A stretch of DNA of 64,000 nt, taken from the NCBI GenBank assembly GCA_018623155.1, contig JAAZVZ010000012.1, positions 1-64,000 of the forward strand. The letters run 5' to 3'. This document shows positions 18,819-27,726 of this stretch, piece after piece. Each line of letters starts with the position of its first letter. Within the stretch, counting starts at the first letter, position 1. The notes below the pieces were generated by a model that was not told the DNA's origin, searched no databases, and was given only the letters and a program-made list of their open reading frames with translations. Both the position numbers and the translations under genes were made by a program. This stretch comes from Glaciecola sp. Its GTDB lineage: Bacteria; Pseudomonadota; Gammaproteobacteria; Enterobacterales; Alteromonadaceae.

Positions 18819-20359
18819 TGAGCGCTTTACGTCTGGTATTGGGTGACCAGCTAACACAACACATAAGTGCTTTGGAGGGCATTGATATGGATAACGATGT
18901 CATTTTACTTGCGGAAGTGCGCAGTGAAGCGACATACGTCAAACATCATAAAAAGAAAATCGCTTATTTATTCAGTGCGATGCGACATTTTGCACAGTCC
19001 TTACGCGACAAAGGCTACCAAGTGCACTATACAGATTATTTGGCCGAGGATAATGCAGGGTCGCTGTCTGATGAAGTGGCTTTGCGCACTCAACAATATC
19101 AGTGTCATCAAGTAATCTGCACGTTTCCTGGTGAACATCGTCTCTTATCTGACATGCAAACCTGGTCTGAGCGGTTATCCATACCCGTTGATATTCGTGA
19201 AGATACGCGCTTTATCGCATCGATACAGGATTTTGCCGATTGGGCAAAAGGCAAAAAACAGTTACGTATGGAGTTTTTTTATCGTGAAATGCGTAAGAAG
19301 TTAAACTCGCTGATGACACCCGAAGGCCAACCTGAAGGGGGAAAGTGGAATTACGATGCCCAAAATCGAAAAGCGCTGCCAAAAACGTTAAACGTCCCAC
19401 AGCCTACACAGTTTACACCCGATACCATTACTGATGAGGTATTAGCCTTAGTTAACAAAGAGTTTGCTAACCATTTTGGTACGTTAGACGGTTTTCATTA
19501 TGCCGTTACGCGAGAGGACGCGCTCAAAGTACTAGATGCATTTATACAGGAAAGGTTAGCGCTATTTGGGGATTATCAAGATGCGATGGCGCAAGGTGAA
19601 CCCTGGATGTTTCATTCACATATTGGTTTGTACCTCAATGCTGGGCTATTGACACCAGATGAAATTGTACAGGCTGTCGAAGCAGAATATCACGCAGGTC
19701 GTGCACCTTTAAATGCCGTTGAAGGCTTTATTCGTCAAGTTATTGGGTGGCGTGAATACGTACGAGGCCTGTATTGGTTTAAGATGCCAGGATATGAAAA
19801 AGAGAACTTTTTCAACGCGACACGAGCCTTACCAGGTTTTTATTGGACAGCAGACACCAACATGAACTGTTTGCAACAATGTGTGCAAGAAACACATGAC
19901 AATGCTTATGCGCATCACATACAACGCTTAATGGTACTTGGAAATTTTGCCTTAATAGCCGGTCTTGCCCCGGAAGAGGTCAATAATTGGTATTTGCTCG
20001 TGTATGCGGATGCTTACGAATGGGTCGAAATGCCAAATGTATCGGGAATGGTATTGTTTGCCGATGGTGGCGTACTGGCTTCTAAACCGTATGCGGCAAG
20101 TGGGGCGTATATCAATAAAATGTCCAATTATTGTAAGAATTGCCACTATAAAGTAAAAGATAAAACTGGCGAATCAGCTTGTCCATTTAATTACTTGTAT
20201 TGGGATTTTTTGATCCGTAATCGTGAAGCGCTTAGGTCGAATCACCGAATGGGCATGATCTACAATACTTTAAACAAAATGGACGAGACTAAGGTCATTC
20301 AGATCCAAGAAGACGCTCGATTGTTTTTGAATAAATTGGATAACCATGAAAAAGTCTAA
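18818..20359 (+). CDS. Iron-sulfur bacterial cryptochrome/(6-4) photolyase (PhrB/CryB type)
   Basis: 513 residues, starting [16 protein letters not shown], the signature of the deoxyribodipyrimidine-photolyase-related family. Characterised members repair (6-4) photoproducts and carry FAD, a lumazine-type antenna and a [4Fe-4S] cluster. Four cluster cysteines can be seen at C351, C439, C442 and C455, a spacing equal to that of Agrobacterium PhrB. The HHIQRLM motif at about 366-372 carries the histidine proposed for (6-4) repair. It is coupled to phrB upstream and overlaps a DUF2256 gene downstream. Confidence 0.92.
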   Translation: MSALRLVLGDQLTQHISALEGIDMDNDVILLAEVRSEATYVKHHKKKIAYLFSAMRHFAQSLRDKGYQVHYTDYLAEDNAGSLSDEVALRTQQYQCHQVICTFPGEHRLLSDMQTWSERLSIPVDIREDTRFIASIQDFADWAKGKKQLRMEFFYREMRKKLNSLMTPEGQPEGGKWNYDAQNRKALPKTLNVPQPTQFTPDTITDEVLALVNKEFANHFGTLDGFHYAVTREDALKVLDAFIQERLALFGDYQDAMAQGEPWMFHSHIGLYLNAGLLTPDEIVQAVEAEYHAGRAPLNAVEGFIRQVIGWREYVRGLYWFKMPGYEKENFFNATRALPGFYWTADTNMNCLQQCVQETHDNAYAHHIQRLMVLGNFALIAGLAPEEVNNWYLLVYADAYEWVEMPNVSGMVLFADGGVLASKPYAASGAYINKMSNYCKNCHYKVKDKTGESACPFNYLYWDFLIRNREALRSNHRMGMIYNTLNKMDETKVIQIQEDARLFLNKLDNHEKV

Positions 20360-20495
20360 TTTACCCACCAAGATGTGCCCAGTATGTGAAAGACCTTTTA
20401 CGTGGCGCAAAAAATGGGAACGTGATTGGGAAAACGTTAAATATTGCTCTAAACGGTGCATGGGAAATCGGAACAAGGGCAACAATAAATCATAA
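20346..20495 (+). CDS. DUF2256 mini-protein with two zinc-ribbon-like cysteine pairs
   Basis: A 49-residue basic protein, [20 protein letters not shown] and onward, with C11-x2-C14 and C34-x3-C38, plausibly one metal site. The sequence matches DUF2256, small proteins often next to iron-sulfur photolyase genes. It overlaps the end of the photolyase by 14 bases. The function is unknown; a role linked to the photolyase or its cofactor is inferred only from the neighbourhood. Confidence 0.8.
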   Translation: MKKSNLPTKMCPVCERPFTWRKKWERDWENVKYCSKRCMGNRNKGNNKS

Positions 20496-20544
20496 TGCTC
20501 ACAGAATATAAGAATAGGGATTTTCACTGTTGTAGAATACATCT

Positions 20545-20578
20545 GCTATGTCTAATACTCTTTAGTATTAGACATAGC
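20545..20578. repeat. Perfect 15-bp inverted repeat upstream of the tyrosine recombinase
   Basis: GCTATGTCTAATACT (20545-20559) and its exact complement (20564-20578) are separated by CTTT. Neither side is followed by a T tract, so it is unlikely to be a normal terminator. It lies 48 bases before the recombinase start and 50 bases after the DUF2256 stop. It could be a binding or recombination site, an operator, or an mRNA hairpin. Confidence 0.7.
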
Positions 20579-20626
20579 GATTTGATTACGTTATGATGAA
20601 AAAATACTAATAACTCCAAATATATT

Positions 20627-21862
20627 ATGTCCAAGCATCAGCCCACGCCATTATTTCCAACATTACCCGAGCTGCAGTCACTGGCACTTAAAGATTATCC
20701 ATTGCTACATGATTTTATAACCAGCGGACCTGATTGGCGTTTTCAACATTGGCACTGGGGTAAAGATTTTTTGTTGTACATTGGACGTAACAAATCTGAA
20801 CACACTTATACGCGTTTTCGCAACGATGTTGAAAAGTTCTTGCTTTGGGTCTTTCTATTTGAACAACGTCCACTAGATGAACTGCGCAAAACTGATATTT
20901 TGCGTTACATTGATTTTTGTGTGCAACCGCCATTGGATTGGATAAGAACACAGTTGCACGATCGTTTTGAGCTTCAATCTGGATATTTTCAATCCAATCC
21001 ACAATGGTCGCCATTTCGGATGGTAAAACCTAAACATGATAAAACCCATGAACCCGATGTACGGCAATACCGACCATCACAACAAACGCTTACATCGACA
21101 TTTGTCGCGTTAAGTGCGTTGTATCGTCATTTGATTGATGAAGAAATTTGTTTTGGTAATCCCGTGCCATTAGCAAAACGAGACTGTAAACATTTGATTA
21201 AGGACAGTCAGGTAAAAAATATCAGTCGCTTAACTGAGCAGCAATGGCAATATTTACTCGATACAGCATTAGCTATGGCGGATGAAGATGCATTGTATGA
21301 GCGTCATTTATTTATCATTGCAACAATGAAAACCTTATTTTTACGTTTGTCTGAACTTTCAGAACGCACAGATTGGACGCCGTTAATGAGTCATTTTTGG
21401 ACGGATGACACCAACAATTGGTGGTTTAAAGCATATGGGAAAGGTAAAAAAATCCGTGATATTACCGTGCCACAAAGTTATTTACCCTTCTTATCTCGAT
21501 ATCGTGAATGGCGTGGGTTATCCCCCCTACCCACTCGTGGAGAACAAACATTATTAGTTGAAAAAATTCGTGGGCGAGGCGGATTAACCGGTCGCCATAT
21601 CGCACGCTTAATACAAGAGGTTTTTGATGCGGCATATACAAAAATGAAGGCCGAACAAGGGCTGAATGCCGCACAAAAACTGCAAGAAGCGAGCACCCAT
21701 TATTTGCGTCACACGGGTGCCAGTATGGAAATTGAACGAGACAGACCACTGAAAGACTTATCTGAGGATTTGGGTCATGCCAGTAGCGCAACAACAGATA
21801 CCGTCTATGTCCAGGTAGAACGCAAACGCCGTGCATCATCAGGAAAGTTACGCAAAGTGTAA
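20627..21862 (+). CDS. Lone tyrosine recombinase/integrase
   Basis: A 411-residue site-specific recombinase. All catalytic residues can be assigned: Arg in FLRLSELSE, Lys in GKGKKIRDI, His and Arg in HYLRHTG, His in LGHASS and Tyr in TDTVYVQ. An N-terminal core-binding-like domain (about 50-180) precedes them. No phage, transposon, cassette or integrative-element genes lie nearby and I saw no direct-repeat attachment sites, so it may be a stable chromosomal recombinase rather than part of a mobile element. The ribosome site is weak. Its target is unknown; the inverted repeat just upstream is the obvious candidate. Confidence 0.85.
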   Translation: MSKHQPTPLFPTLPELQSLALKDYPLLHDFITSGPDWRFQHWHWGKDFLLYIGRNKSEHTYTRFRNDVEKFLLWVFLFEQRPLDELRKTDILRYIDFCVQPPLDWIRTQLHDRFELQSGYFQSNPQWSPFRMVKPKHDKTHEPDVRQYRPSQQTLTSTFVALSALYRHLIDEEICFGNPVPLAKRDCKHLIKDSQVKNISRLTEQQWQYLLDTALAMADEDALYERHLFIIATMKTLFLRLSELSERTDWTPLMSHFWTDDTNNWWFKAYGKGKKIRDITVPQSYLPFLSRYREWRGLSPLPTRGEQTLLVEKIRGRGGLTGRHIARLIQEVFDAAYTKMKAEQGLNAAQKLQEASTHYLRHTGASMEIERDRPLKDLSEDLGHASSATTDTVYVQVERKRRASSGKLRKV

Positions 21863-21948
21863 TCGTACTGAGGTTGGTTTATGTAAAATTAATGTTAATT
21901 GGGCAATTTCTGTATATACTGAATATACTTATTTCAAAGGTAAATTTT

Positions 21949-22383
21949 ATGTTTTCCATTCACGTTGAGCACACTATCAAAAAACCGATCGAACAAGTGT
22001 TCGCTATTTTAACCGAGCATGAACAGTATGATCAGTTTAAAGCGTGTGACGAATCTTCATTATTACTCGAAGGAAAAACACATAAAAACGGTGATGGAGC
22101 CTTACGTCAAGTTCGCCTAGGTAAGGTGGTTTTTGAAGAGTCGATTTTTGATTATCAACCGCCCATGCAATTTCAATATCGTATTGTGAGTTCAAAACCA
22201 TTTGACTTAGACCATCACCTTGGTGAAGTAAAACTTACACCTGTTCATGGTGGTACGCACGTGACATGGCGCTCAAAAGGCACAGTGCCAAACCTCCTAA
22301 TTGGCTGGATTATTGAAAAATACATCCAAACTCAAGGGCCAAAAGGTTTTAAGTCAATACTCCGTCAAATTGATGCAATGTAA
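21949..22383 (+). CDS. SRPBCC family protein (START-like fold)
   Basis: 144 residues. The pattern HVEHTIKKPIEQVFAILTEHEQYDQF at the N terminus, a string of beta strands, and a C-terminal helix (GPKGFKSILRQI) fit the polyketide-cyclase/SRPBCC hydrophobic-ligand-binding fold. I chose the ATG at 21949 because an AAGG site precedes it by about 8 bases and upstream residues do not fit the fold. Just ahead is a small palindrome GTATAT-ACTGA-ATATAC (21912-21928). The ligand is unknown. Confidence 0.75.
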   Translation: MFSIHVEHTIKKPIEQVFAILTEHEQYDQFKACDESSLLLEGKTHKNGDGALRQVRLGKVVFEESIFDYQPPMQFQYRIVSSKPFDLDHHLGEVKLTPVHGGTHVTWRSKGTVPNLLIGWIIEKYIQTQGPKGFKSILRQIDAM

Positions 22384-22480
22384 TTTGGTACAGGCTCGAA
22401 TTAGCTAAAATATAACCAATCTCAGTAAAATCTGAATAAATAATTTACTAACTTGGCATTGCATAATCACCTCCTTAGTG

Positions 22481-22504
22481 TTGGGATTTTCTCCCAATTT
22501 TCTT
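22481..22504 (+). terminator. Possible weak terminator/hairpin before the TonB receptor
   Basis: TTGGGA-TTTTC-TCCCAA is followed by TTTTCTTT. The stem is only 6 bp, so this is tentative. Nothing else stands out in the 235-base gap 22384-22618. Confidence 0.35.
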
Positions 22505-22618
22505 TAAGCTCCTGATTTTAATGGTTTATTTATAATAATAAATGGATGTGCATTAGTTTTACATGATGCATTTTTACTTTATGGTGGCTATGAATTAACG
22601 GCAACATAGAGAACACAC

Positions 22619-25069
22619 ATGCAACGCACGTACTTAGCAGCAATCATTACTGCAGCATTAGCACAACCAGCAATGGCAGATGACTCAATCGAAAAGATTG
22701 AAGTCAAAGGTCACAATCCGCTGTCGACTGAACTACAAGACCAAGATGTCATTCTTGGGCAAAGACAATCATTGACCAGTGAAGATTTAGGATTAAGCCC
22801 ACAGCGCTCACTGACCGACATCATGCGTCAACAATTTACGAGTGTGAATTTGAATGATGTTCAAAACAACCCTTTTCAGCCCGATGTACAATATCGTGGT
22901 TTCACCGCGTCCCCACTACTTGGTTTACCACAAGGGCTTTCTTTATACCTAAACGGTGTGCGTTTTAATGAACCTTTCGGCGATACCGTCAATTGGGACC
23001 TTGTCCCATTGGATGCCCTAGATAATGTTCAGCTTTTTTCTGGTTCAAACCCAGTATTTGGACAAAATACGCTCGGGGGCGCTCTAAGCCTCAACACTAA
23101 GACAGGCTTTAGTCATACCACAACTAATGTCTCATTAACCGGCGGACAATACGGCTCGAAAGAACTTACTGTCCAATCTGGTGTAAACAATGGTACTTGG
23201 GCTGGTTATGTTATGGCCAGTAAATATGAAGAAGATGGTTGGCGCCGTTTTTCTCCTTCAGAGGTACAGCAACTTTTTACCAGTGTCAGTTATCGTAACG
23301 ATTCAGGACAAGTGGATATCAATTATTTAACGACGGACAATACGCTGGTCGGTAATGGTGCTATTCCCCTTGAAATTTTAGAATACGAAGGACGTGATAC
23401 TGTATTTACAAGCCCTGACCAAACCAGTAATGATCTGGATTTTTTCAGTGTTGTCAGTCATTTTGAAATTACTGAGGACCTTGAATTTCATGGTAACTTC
23501 TTCATTCGAGAAAATACAACATCATCAATCAATGGCGATGACTCCGACTATGGTGCTTGTCAATTCGCCGATGCGCGCATTACTTTGTGTGAACTAGAAG
23601 ATGATGACGATGATGATGACGATGATGATCATTTGCACGACGACGATGATCACGATGACGACGATCACGATGACGACGATCACGATGACGACGATCACGA
23701 TGACGATGATGACGATGATTTACCTCTCGTCGATGGCGATGAAGTCGAAGCAGTCGAGTTTATTGGCTATGATGATCTTGCGTTATCTGAAATCACTTCA
23801 ATCGATCCATCGACACTTGATGGCACCTATAATACGGGTCAAGCACAGAACGAATCTTGGGGATTTACCGGACAATTTACCTACAACCACAAATTAATGG
23901 ATATGCCAAGTGTGACGATTGTTGGTGCAACTCAACAACGTGGTGATATTCACTATCGCGCAGACACTCAGTTCGGTGTATTAGACAATGACGATGCTCA
24001 AGGTACTCGAAGTGTCGCACCAACTGAATTTATGGATGCTGAAGCACGTGTTCGCTTAGATGTGGAAACCAATCACCGCTCGATTTACTTTAGCAACACA
24101 ACCCAGGTTAACTCAAATCTTCAATTAAATATTGCAGGTCGCTTTAATCACGACCATATCTTAATGGAAGATTTGATTGATGACGGTGAGGGATCATTAG
24201 ACGGTGATCACACCTTTGCTCAATTCAACCCAGCGATAGGAATGTCTTATCAAGTAAATGATGACACGGTAATGAACTTGAGCTGGGCTCAATCTTCACG
24301 TGTACCAAGCCCTGCGGAACTGAGCTGTGCAGATGAAGATGATCCATGTCGTTTACCGAATGGTTTCGTTGCCGATCCACCTTTAGATCAAGTTGTCACT
24401 CGTACCGTTGAGTTTAATGTAAATACTCAAATTGGTAATACAGAAGTGGATACGACCTTGTATCATTCTGATAGTATTGATGACATCATTTTCCAACAGG
24501 CTGGTAGTGTTGCATCACGTGGCTATTTTATCAACATTGATAAAACCAGTCGTCAAGGTCTTGAATTTGCTTTGACCCAGCGTTACGACAATGCAAAATT
24601 AACTTTGGCATACAATTATCTAAACGCAACGTTTGAATCCCCCTTTACGTCTTTTGGCCCACAAAACCCTCAGGGAGCTAATCGTCAAGTACAACCGGGC
24701 GATACCATTCCTGGTCAACCAAAGCACCAAGTAAAAGTATTGGGACAATATGATATCAACCAAGATCTGCGACTAGGTGGTGAGTGGTTATTGGCATCTG
24801 AACAGTACTATCGTGGAGATGAGGCAAATGAAAATCCTACTATTGCAGGATATGGTATTGTTAATCTTTATGCTAATTATAGTGTGAACGATAACCTAGT
24901 CCTTTCGGTACGTGCCAATAACGTCTTGGATAAAGAGTATTTTACTTTCGGGACGTATGGTGAAGCAGATGAAGTACTTGAAGATATATATCCTGATATT
25001 GAATCACCAAACTTTGTTGGTCCTGCGCACCCTCGCATGATCAGTGTTCAAGTTGATTATCAATTTTAA
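22619..25069 (+). CDS. TonB-dependent outer-membrane receptor with an Asp/His-rich loop
   Basis: 816 residues: a signal peptide (to about residue 20), a TonB-box-like IEKIEVKG, a plug domain with VQYRGFTASPLLGLPQGLSLYLNGVRFNEPFGD, a beta-barrel, and a C-terminal strand ending in F. Such receptors import metal chelates or cofactors across the outer membrane. Residues 328-367 are an extreme insertion of 33 Asp, 6 His and 1 Leu, including repeated HDDDD, set in a long loop preceded by two cysteines (GAC and TLC). This suggests a metal-binding external loop. It heads an operon with the ABC transporter 31 bases downstream. The substrate is unknown; lanthanide, zinc, PQQ or another chelate are all possible. 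Confidence 0.88.
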   Translation: MQRTYLAAIITAALAQPAMADDSIEKIEVKGHNPLSTELQDQDVILGQRQSLTSEDLGLSPQRSLTDIMRQQFTSVNLNDVQNNPFQPDVQYRGFTASPLLGLPQGLSLYLNGVRFNEPFGDTVNWDLVPLDALDNVQLFSGSNPVFGQNTLGGALSLNTKTGFSHTTTNVSLTGGQYGSKELTVQSGVNNGTWAGYVMASKYEEDGWRRFSPSEVQQLFTSVSYRNDSGQVDINYLTTDNTLVGNGAIPLEILEYEGRDTVFTSPDQTSNDLDFFSVVSHFEITEDLEFHGNFFIRENTTSSINGDDSDYGACQFADARITLCELEDDDDDDDDDDHLHDDDDHDDDDHDDDDHDDDDHDDDDDDDLPLVDGDEVEAVEFIGYDDLALSEITSIDPSTLDGTYNTGQAQNESWGFTGQFTYNHKLMDMPSVTIVGATQQRGDIHYRADTQFGVLDNDDAQGTRSVAPTEFMDAEARVRLDVETNHRSIYFSNTTQVNSNLQLNIAGRFNHDHILMEDLIDDGEGSLDGDHTFAQFNPAIGMSYQVNDDTVMNLSWAQSSRVPSPAELSCADEDDPCRLPNGFVADPPLDQVVTRTVEFNVNTQIGNTEVDTTLYHSDSIDDIIFQQAGSVASRGYFINIDKTSRQGLEFALTQRYDNAKLTLAYNYLNATFESPFTSFGPQNPQGANRQVQPGDTIPGQPKHQVKVLGQYDINQDLRLGGEWLLASEQYYRGDEANENPTIAGYGIVNLYANYSVNDNLVLSVRANNVLDKEYFTFGTYGEADEVLEDIYPDIESPNFVGPAHPRMISVQVDYQF
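23636..23710 (+). repeat. 15-bp tandem repeat coding HDDDD inside the TonB receptor
   Basis: Five consecutive 15-base units start at 23636, 23651, 23666, 23681 and 23696. Three are identical (CACGATGACGACGAT) and two differ at synonymous sites. Each encodes His-Asp-Asp-Asp-Asp, so changes in copy number would stay in frame. Confidence 0.9.
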
Positions 25070-25100
25070 AGGATAGCCATAACAATAGAGAGAGAAAGCA

Positions 25101-26129
25101 ATGCGCTACATTTTGGTTCTGTTTTATGCATTAGTATGCAATGTATTGAGTGCCGAGACATTACCACAGATTAAAGTTGGCGTATTGCAATATGGTACGA
25201 TCAATTGGGAACTATCTCATATCAAGTCACAACAACTTGATACACAAAATGGGTTTCAATTGATCGTCATTCCAATGGCAAACAAAAATGCAGCGGCCAT
25301 TGCATTACAAAGTAATGCCGTCGACATCATCATGTCAGACGTATTTTGGGTGGCTAGACAGCGACATCTTGGTAAAGATTACCAAATTTTACCCATGCAC
25401 AAAATCAGTGGTGGTATATATGGCAAACCAGGTATACCCCTATCAATCAATACATTATCACAATATTCACTCGGCGTTGCTGGTGGGGCAACAGACAAAA
25501 ATTTTATCATATTGCAAAGTTATGCAACGGCACAAAACAGCACGATCACCACACAAAATGCAAGCTTTGGTGCTCCCCCTCTATTACATAGAATGTTAAC
25601 TTCTGGTCAGATTGACCTAATGTTAAACTTTTGGCACTACAATGCGCGAGCCAGCGCCGCTGGATTTGTCAATCTCCTGCCTGTCACTAAGATGTTGGCC
25701 AAGCTCAATATAGAAACAGAAGTGCCTTTAATGGGCTGGGTTGCAAGCGAAGCCTGGCTATCTCAAAATCAAACCGTATTTGAAGCATTTGCTACCCAAT
25801 CATGGCGTGCTAAACAGCGTTTCATCTCAGAACCTCAATTGTGGGAAACCGTGCGTACGTTAACTAAAGCCCAAAATGACGAAGTCTTCCATGCGTTGCG
25901 GCAGGCCTACCCCGCGACCATTTTAACCGATTTTTCACCGCGACAAGCTCGTGCATTTGAACAACTGTTTAACTTGGTCGTTGATGCCGAACAAACAGCA
26001 CTTTTAGGTGATATGAAACAACTGGCAAAAGGCATTTACTGGCCTGACGCATTTGTCATGTGGCAAGCATGGCAACAAGAGATTTCCGTTGGCGGTCAGA
26101 ATCCTTCTGATATCGGTAAGACACAATGA
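25101..26129 (+). CDS. ABC transporter periplasmic binding protein, NitT/TauT-like
   Basis: 342 residues with a signal peptide ending near AETLPQ. The fold pattern (KVGVLQYGTINWELSHIKSQ, then NKNAAAIALQSNAVDIIMSD) is that of periplasmic binding proteins of the nitrate/taurine/thiamine-precursor group. It follows the TonB receptor by 31 bases and overlaps the permease start by 4 bases (ATGA), so the four genes form one operon. The ligand cannot be read from the sequence; the receptor upstream suggests the same compound or metal complex crosses both membranes. Confidence 0.85.
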   Translation: MRYILVLFYALVCNVLSAETLPQIKVGVLQYGTINWELSHIKSQQLDTQNGFQLIVIPMANKNAAAIALQSNAVDIIMSDVFWVARQRHLGKDYQILPMHKISGGIYGKPGIPLSINTLSQYSLGVAGGATDKNFIILQSYATAQNSTITTQNASFGAPPLLHRMLTSGQIDLMLNFWHYNARASAAGFVNLLPVTKMLAKLNIETEVPLMGWVASEAWLSQNQTVFEAFATQSWRAKQRFISEPQLWETVRTLTKAQNDEVFHALRQAYPATILTDFSPRQARAFEQLFNLVVDAEQTALLGDMKQLAKGIYWPDAFVMWQAWQQEISVGGQNPSDIGKTQ

Positions 26130-26863
26130 CCCAAACATTTTTGCGTTGGGGGAGTCTGTTGGCTTTACTCATTATCTGGCAATTAACTATAGGGTGGTTC
26201 AGTCCCCAAGACTTACCAAGTCCTCTTACCGTGTTACAGAGTTTATTATGGCATACAACTCAAGGCACATTACTGGATGACTTATGGATCACCGTCACAC
26301 GTGTCTTGCTAAGTTTTACCATGGCGATGGTCTTAGGCTGTATTATAGGCATAATGATGGGCGCAAACCGGACGTTTAATCTGATTGGAGACGGCGCATT
26401 ACTTATTTTATTGAATGTTCCCGCGTTGGTAACAATTATATTGGCTTATATCTGGTTTGGGTTAGTCGAGTCTGCGGCAATATTAGCGGTCGTTATTAAC
26501 AAATTTCCAGTTGTGGTCATCACAATGCGAGAAGGTGCGCGTAATATTGATAACGACCTCATAGATGTAGCAAGAGTGTTTGCCCTTCCTAAACACAGGT
26601 TATTTTTTAAGGTCTATTTACCCCAACTTTATCCCTACATAATGACATCAGCACGCAATGGGCTATCGTTGATTTGGAAAATTGTGTTAGTTGTTGAGTT
26701 ACTTGGGCGCAGTGATGGGATTGGATTTGCATTACACAGCTTTTTTCAGTTTTTTGATATTGCCAGTATACTCGCTTATACCTTTGCTTTCGTTATAGTG
26801 ATATTTGTGATCGAAGCATTGGCATTTAGGCCATTGGATAAGGTGGTCGCACGTGGTCGCTAA
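26126..26863 (+). CDS. ABC transporter permease, NitT/TauT-like
   Basis: A 245-residue inner-membrane protein with about six hydrophobic helices and the binding-protein-dependent transport loop EGARNIDNDLIDVARVFALPKHRLFFKVYLP, which carries the EAA-type contact with the ATPase. It overlaps both neighbours (4 bases upstream, 11 downstream), as expected for one transporter. The specificity is unknown. Confidence 0.88.
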   Translation: MTQTFLRWGSLLALLIIWQLTIGWFSPQDLPSPLTVLQSLLWHTTQGTLLDDLWITVTRVLLSFTMAMVLGCIIGIMMGANRTFNLIGDGALLILLNVPALVTIILAYIWFGLVESAAILAVVINKFPVVVITMREGARNIDNDLIDVARVFALPKHRLFFKVYLPQLYPYIMTSARNGLSLIWKIVLVVELLGRSDGIGFALHSFFQFFDIASILAYTFAFVIVIFVIEALAFRPLDKVVARGR

Positions 26864-27548
26864 TCTTACGATCCCAGCCTTTGCTTATTCAGATTCACTG
26901 ATCATCGAATCCATGTATTGGTCGATGAATTGTTCTCGGATCGCCATTGTTGGACCCTCTGGCTGTGGCAAAACCACGTTACTCAATCTATTAGCTAGCT
27001 TATTACCCGATGCCCCCTCACCCATTGCACACTCTACGACCATCAGTATGATGTTTCAAGAGCCTAGACTCATGCCATGGTTAACGGTTAAACAAAATCT
27101 GCAATTAGTGAATAAACAGCTCAATGAGGAAGATGTGTTACGCCTCCTATCAGAAATTGGTTTGAGTGACAGTCAACATGATTACCCTAAACAGCTTTCT
27201 GGTGGCATGCAACGACGCATCGCATTGGCTCGTGCGTTTTGTATTAAACCTGATGTGTTGTTGCTGGATGAGCCATTTGTTTCTTTAGACGCTCCCACAG
27301 CTCGTGAGTGTCGAAATTTATTACTTAAGTTACAACACACTCATAACACACAGACGATATTGGTTACTCATGATTTGCTTGAAGCGATAGAATTAGCAGA
27401 TAAAATTATATTCTTGAGTAAGGCACCTGCAAAAGACATATTAATGTTTGATGTACTCAATGCAAAAAAAGACACGTCTGACCCGCACAAAATATCTGAA
27501 AATTTACTCGCCTGTTACCCAAAACTTCTTTCTGGTGAACTCGCATAG
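26853..27548 (+). CDS. ABC transporter ATP-binding protein, NitT/TauT-like
   Basis: 231 residues with Walker A GPSGCGKTT, Q-loop region MMFQEPRLMPW, signature LSGGMQRR, Walker B VLLLDEPF and H-loop VTHD. It starts at a GTG (26853) with AGGTGG about 6 bases ahead. It drives the permease before it. A probable terminator follows at 27563, closing the receptor-transporter operon. Confidence 0.88.
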   Translation: MVANLTIPAFAYSDSLIIESMYWSMNCSRIAIVGPSGCGKTTLLNLLASLLPDAPSPIAHSTTISMMFQEPRLMPWLTVKQNLQLVNKQLNEEDVLRLLSEIGLSDSQHDYPKQLSGGMQRRIALARAFCIKPDVLLLDEPFVSLDAPTARECRNLLLKLQHTHNTQTILVTHDLLEAIELADKIIFLSKAPAKDILMFDVLNAKKDTSDPHKISENLLACYPKLLSGELA

Positions 27549-27562
27549 TTAATGACTCCTGC

Positions 27563-27594
27563 GTCACCTGTATTTAAAATTTGGTGACTTTTTT
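27563..27594 (+). terminator. Probable terminator of the TonB receptor/ABC operon
   Basis: GTCACC (27563-27568) pairs with GGTGAC (27583-27588) and six T residues follow. The loop is AT-rich with extra pairing possible. Confidence 0.55.
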
Positions 27595-27596
27595 CC

Positions 27597-27612
27597 TCCT
27601 ACCAAAGTACTA
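27597..27612 (+). promoter_or_regulatory. Shared 16-base element, site A (porin)
   Basis: TCCTACCAAAGTACTA lies 115 bases before the porin start. It matches site B (aldehyde dehydrogenase) at 15 of 16 positions and shares the core TCCTACCAAAG exactly with site C. It has the same orientation relative to the gene as the other sites. A binding site for a common activator is inferred. Confidence 0.6.
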
Positions 27613-27726
27613 CTCACAAAGTGTATGTCTAAATGATGTTTCAATTCCGCAACTTGCCTTATTCAGTAAATTTCACACTGAGGTATTGTGTTAACTGTAC
27701 ACACAAACAACAAATAGGAACACACC

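Noticed and set aside
20545-20578. Terminator for the photolyase operon
   Set aside because: The stem is strong but neither flank has a run of T, so intrinsic termination is unlikely; kept as an inverted repeat.
20627-21862. Prophage or integrative element inferred from the integrase
   Set aside because: No phage, conjugation, toxin or cargo genes and no attachment-site duplication are seen; flanking genes look native.
22466-22486. A further copy of the shared 16-base element before the TonB receptor
   Set aside because: CACCTCCTTAGTGTTGGGA resembles the core only in CCTCC and TTAG; too weak to include.
23600-23719. CRISPR-like or intergenic repeat
   Set aside because: The 15-bp units are contiguous, have no spacers and sit in frame inside a gene.
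23601-23897. A plus-strand frame rich in Met-Thr over the TonB receptor
   Set aside because: It is the shifted reading of the Asp/His repeat (GATGAC read as ATGACG) and has no independent coding character.
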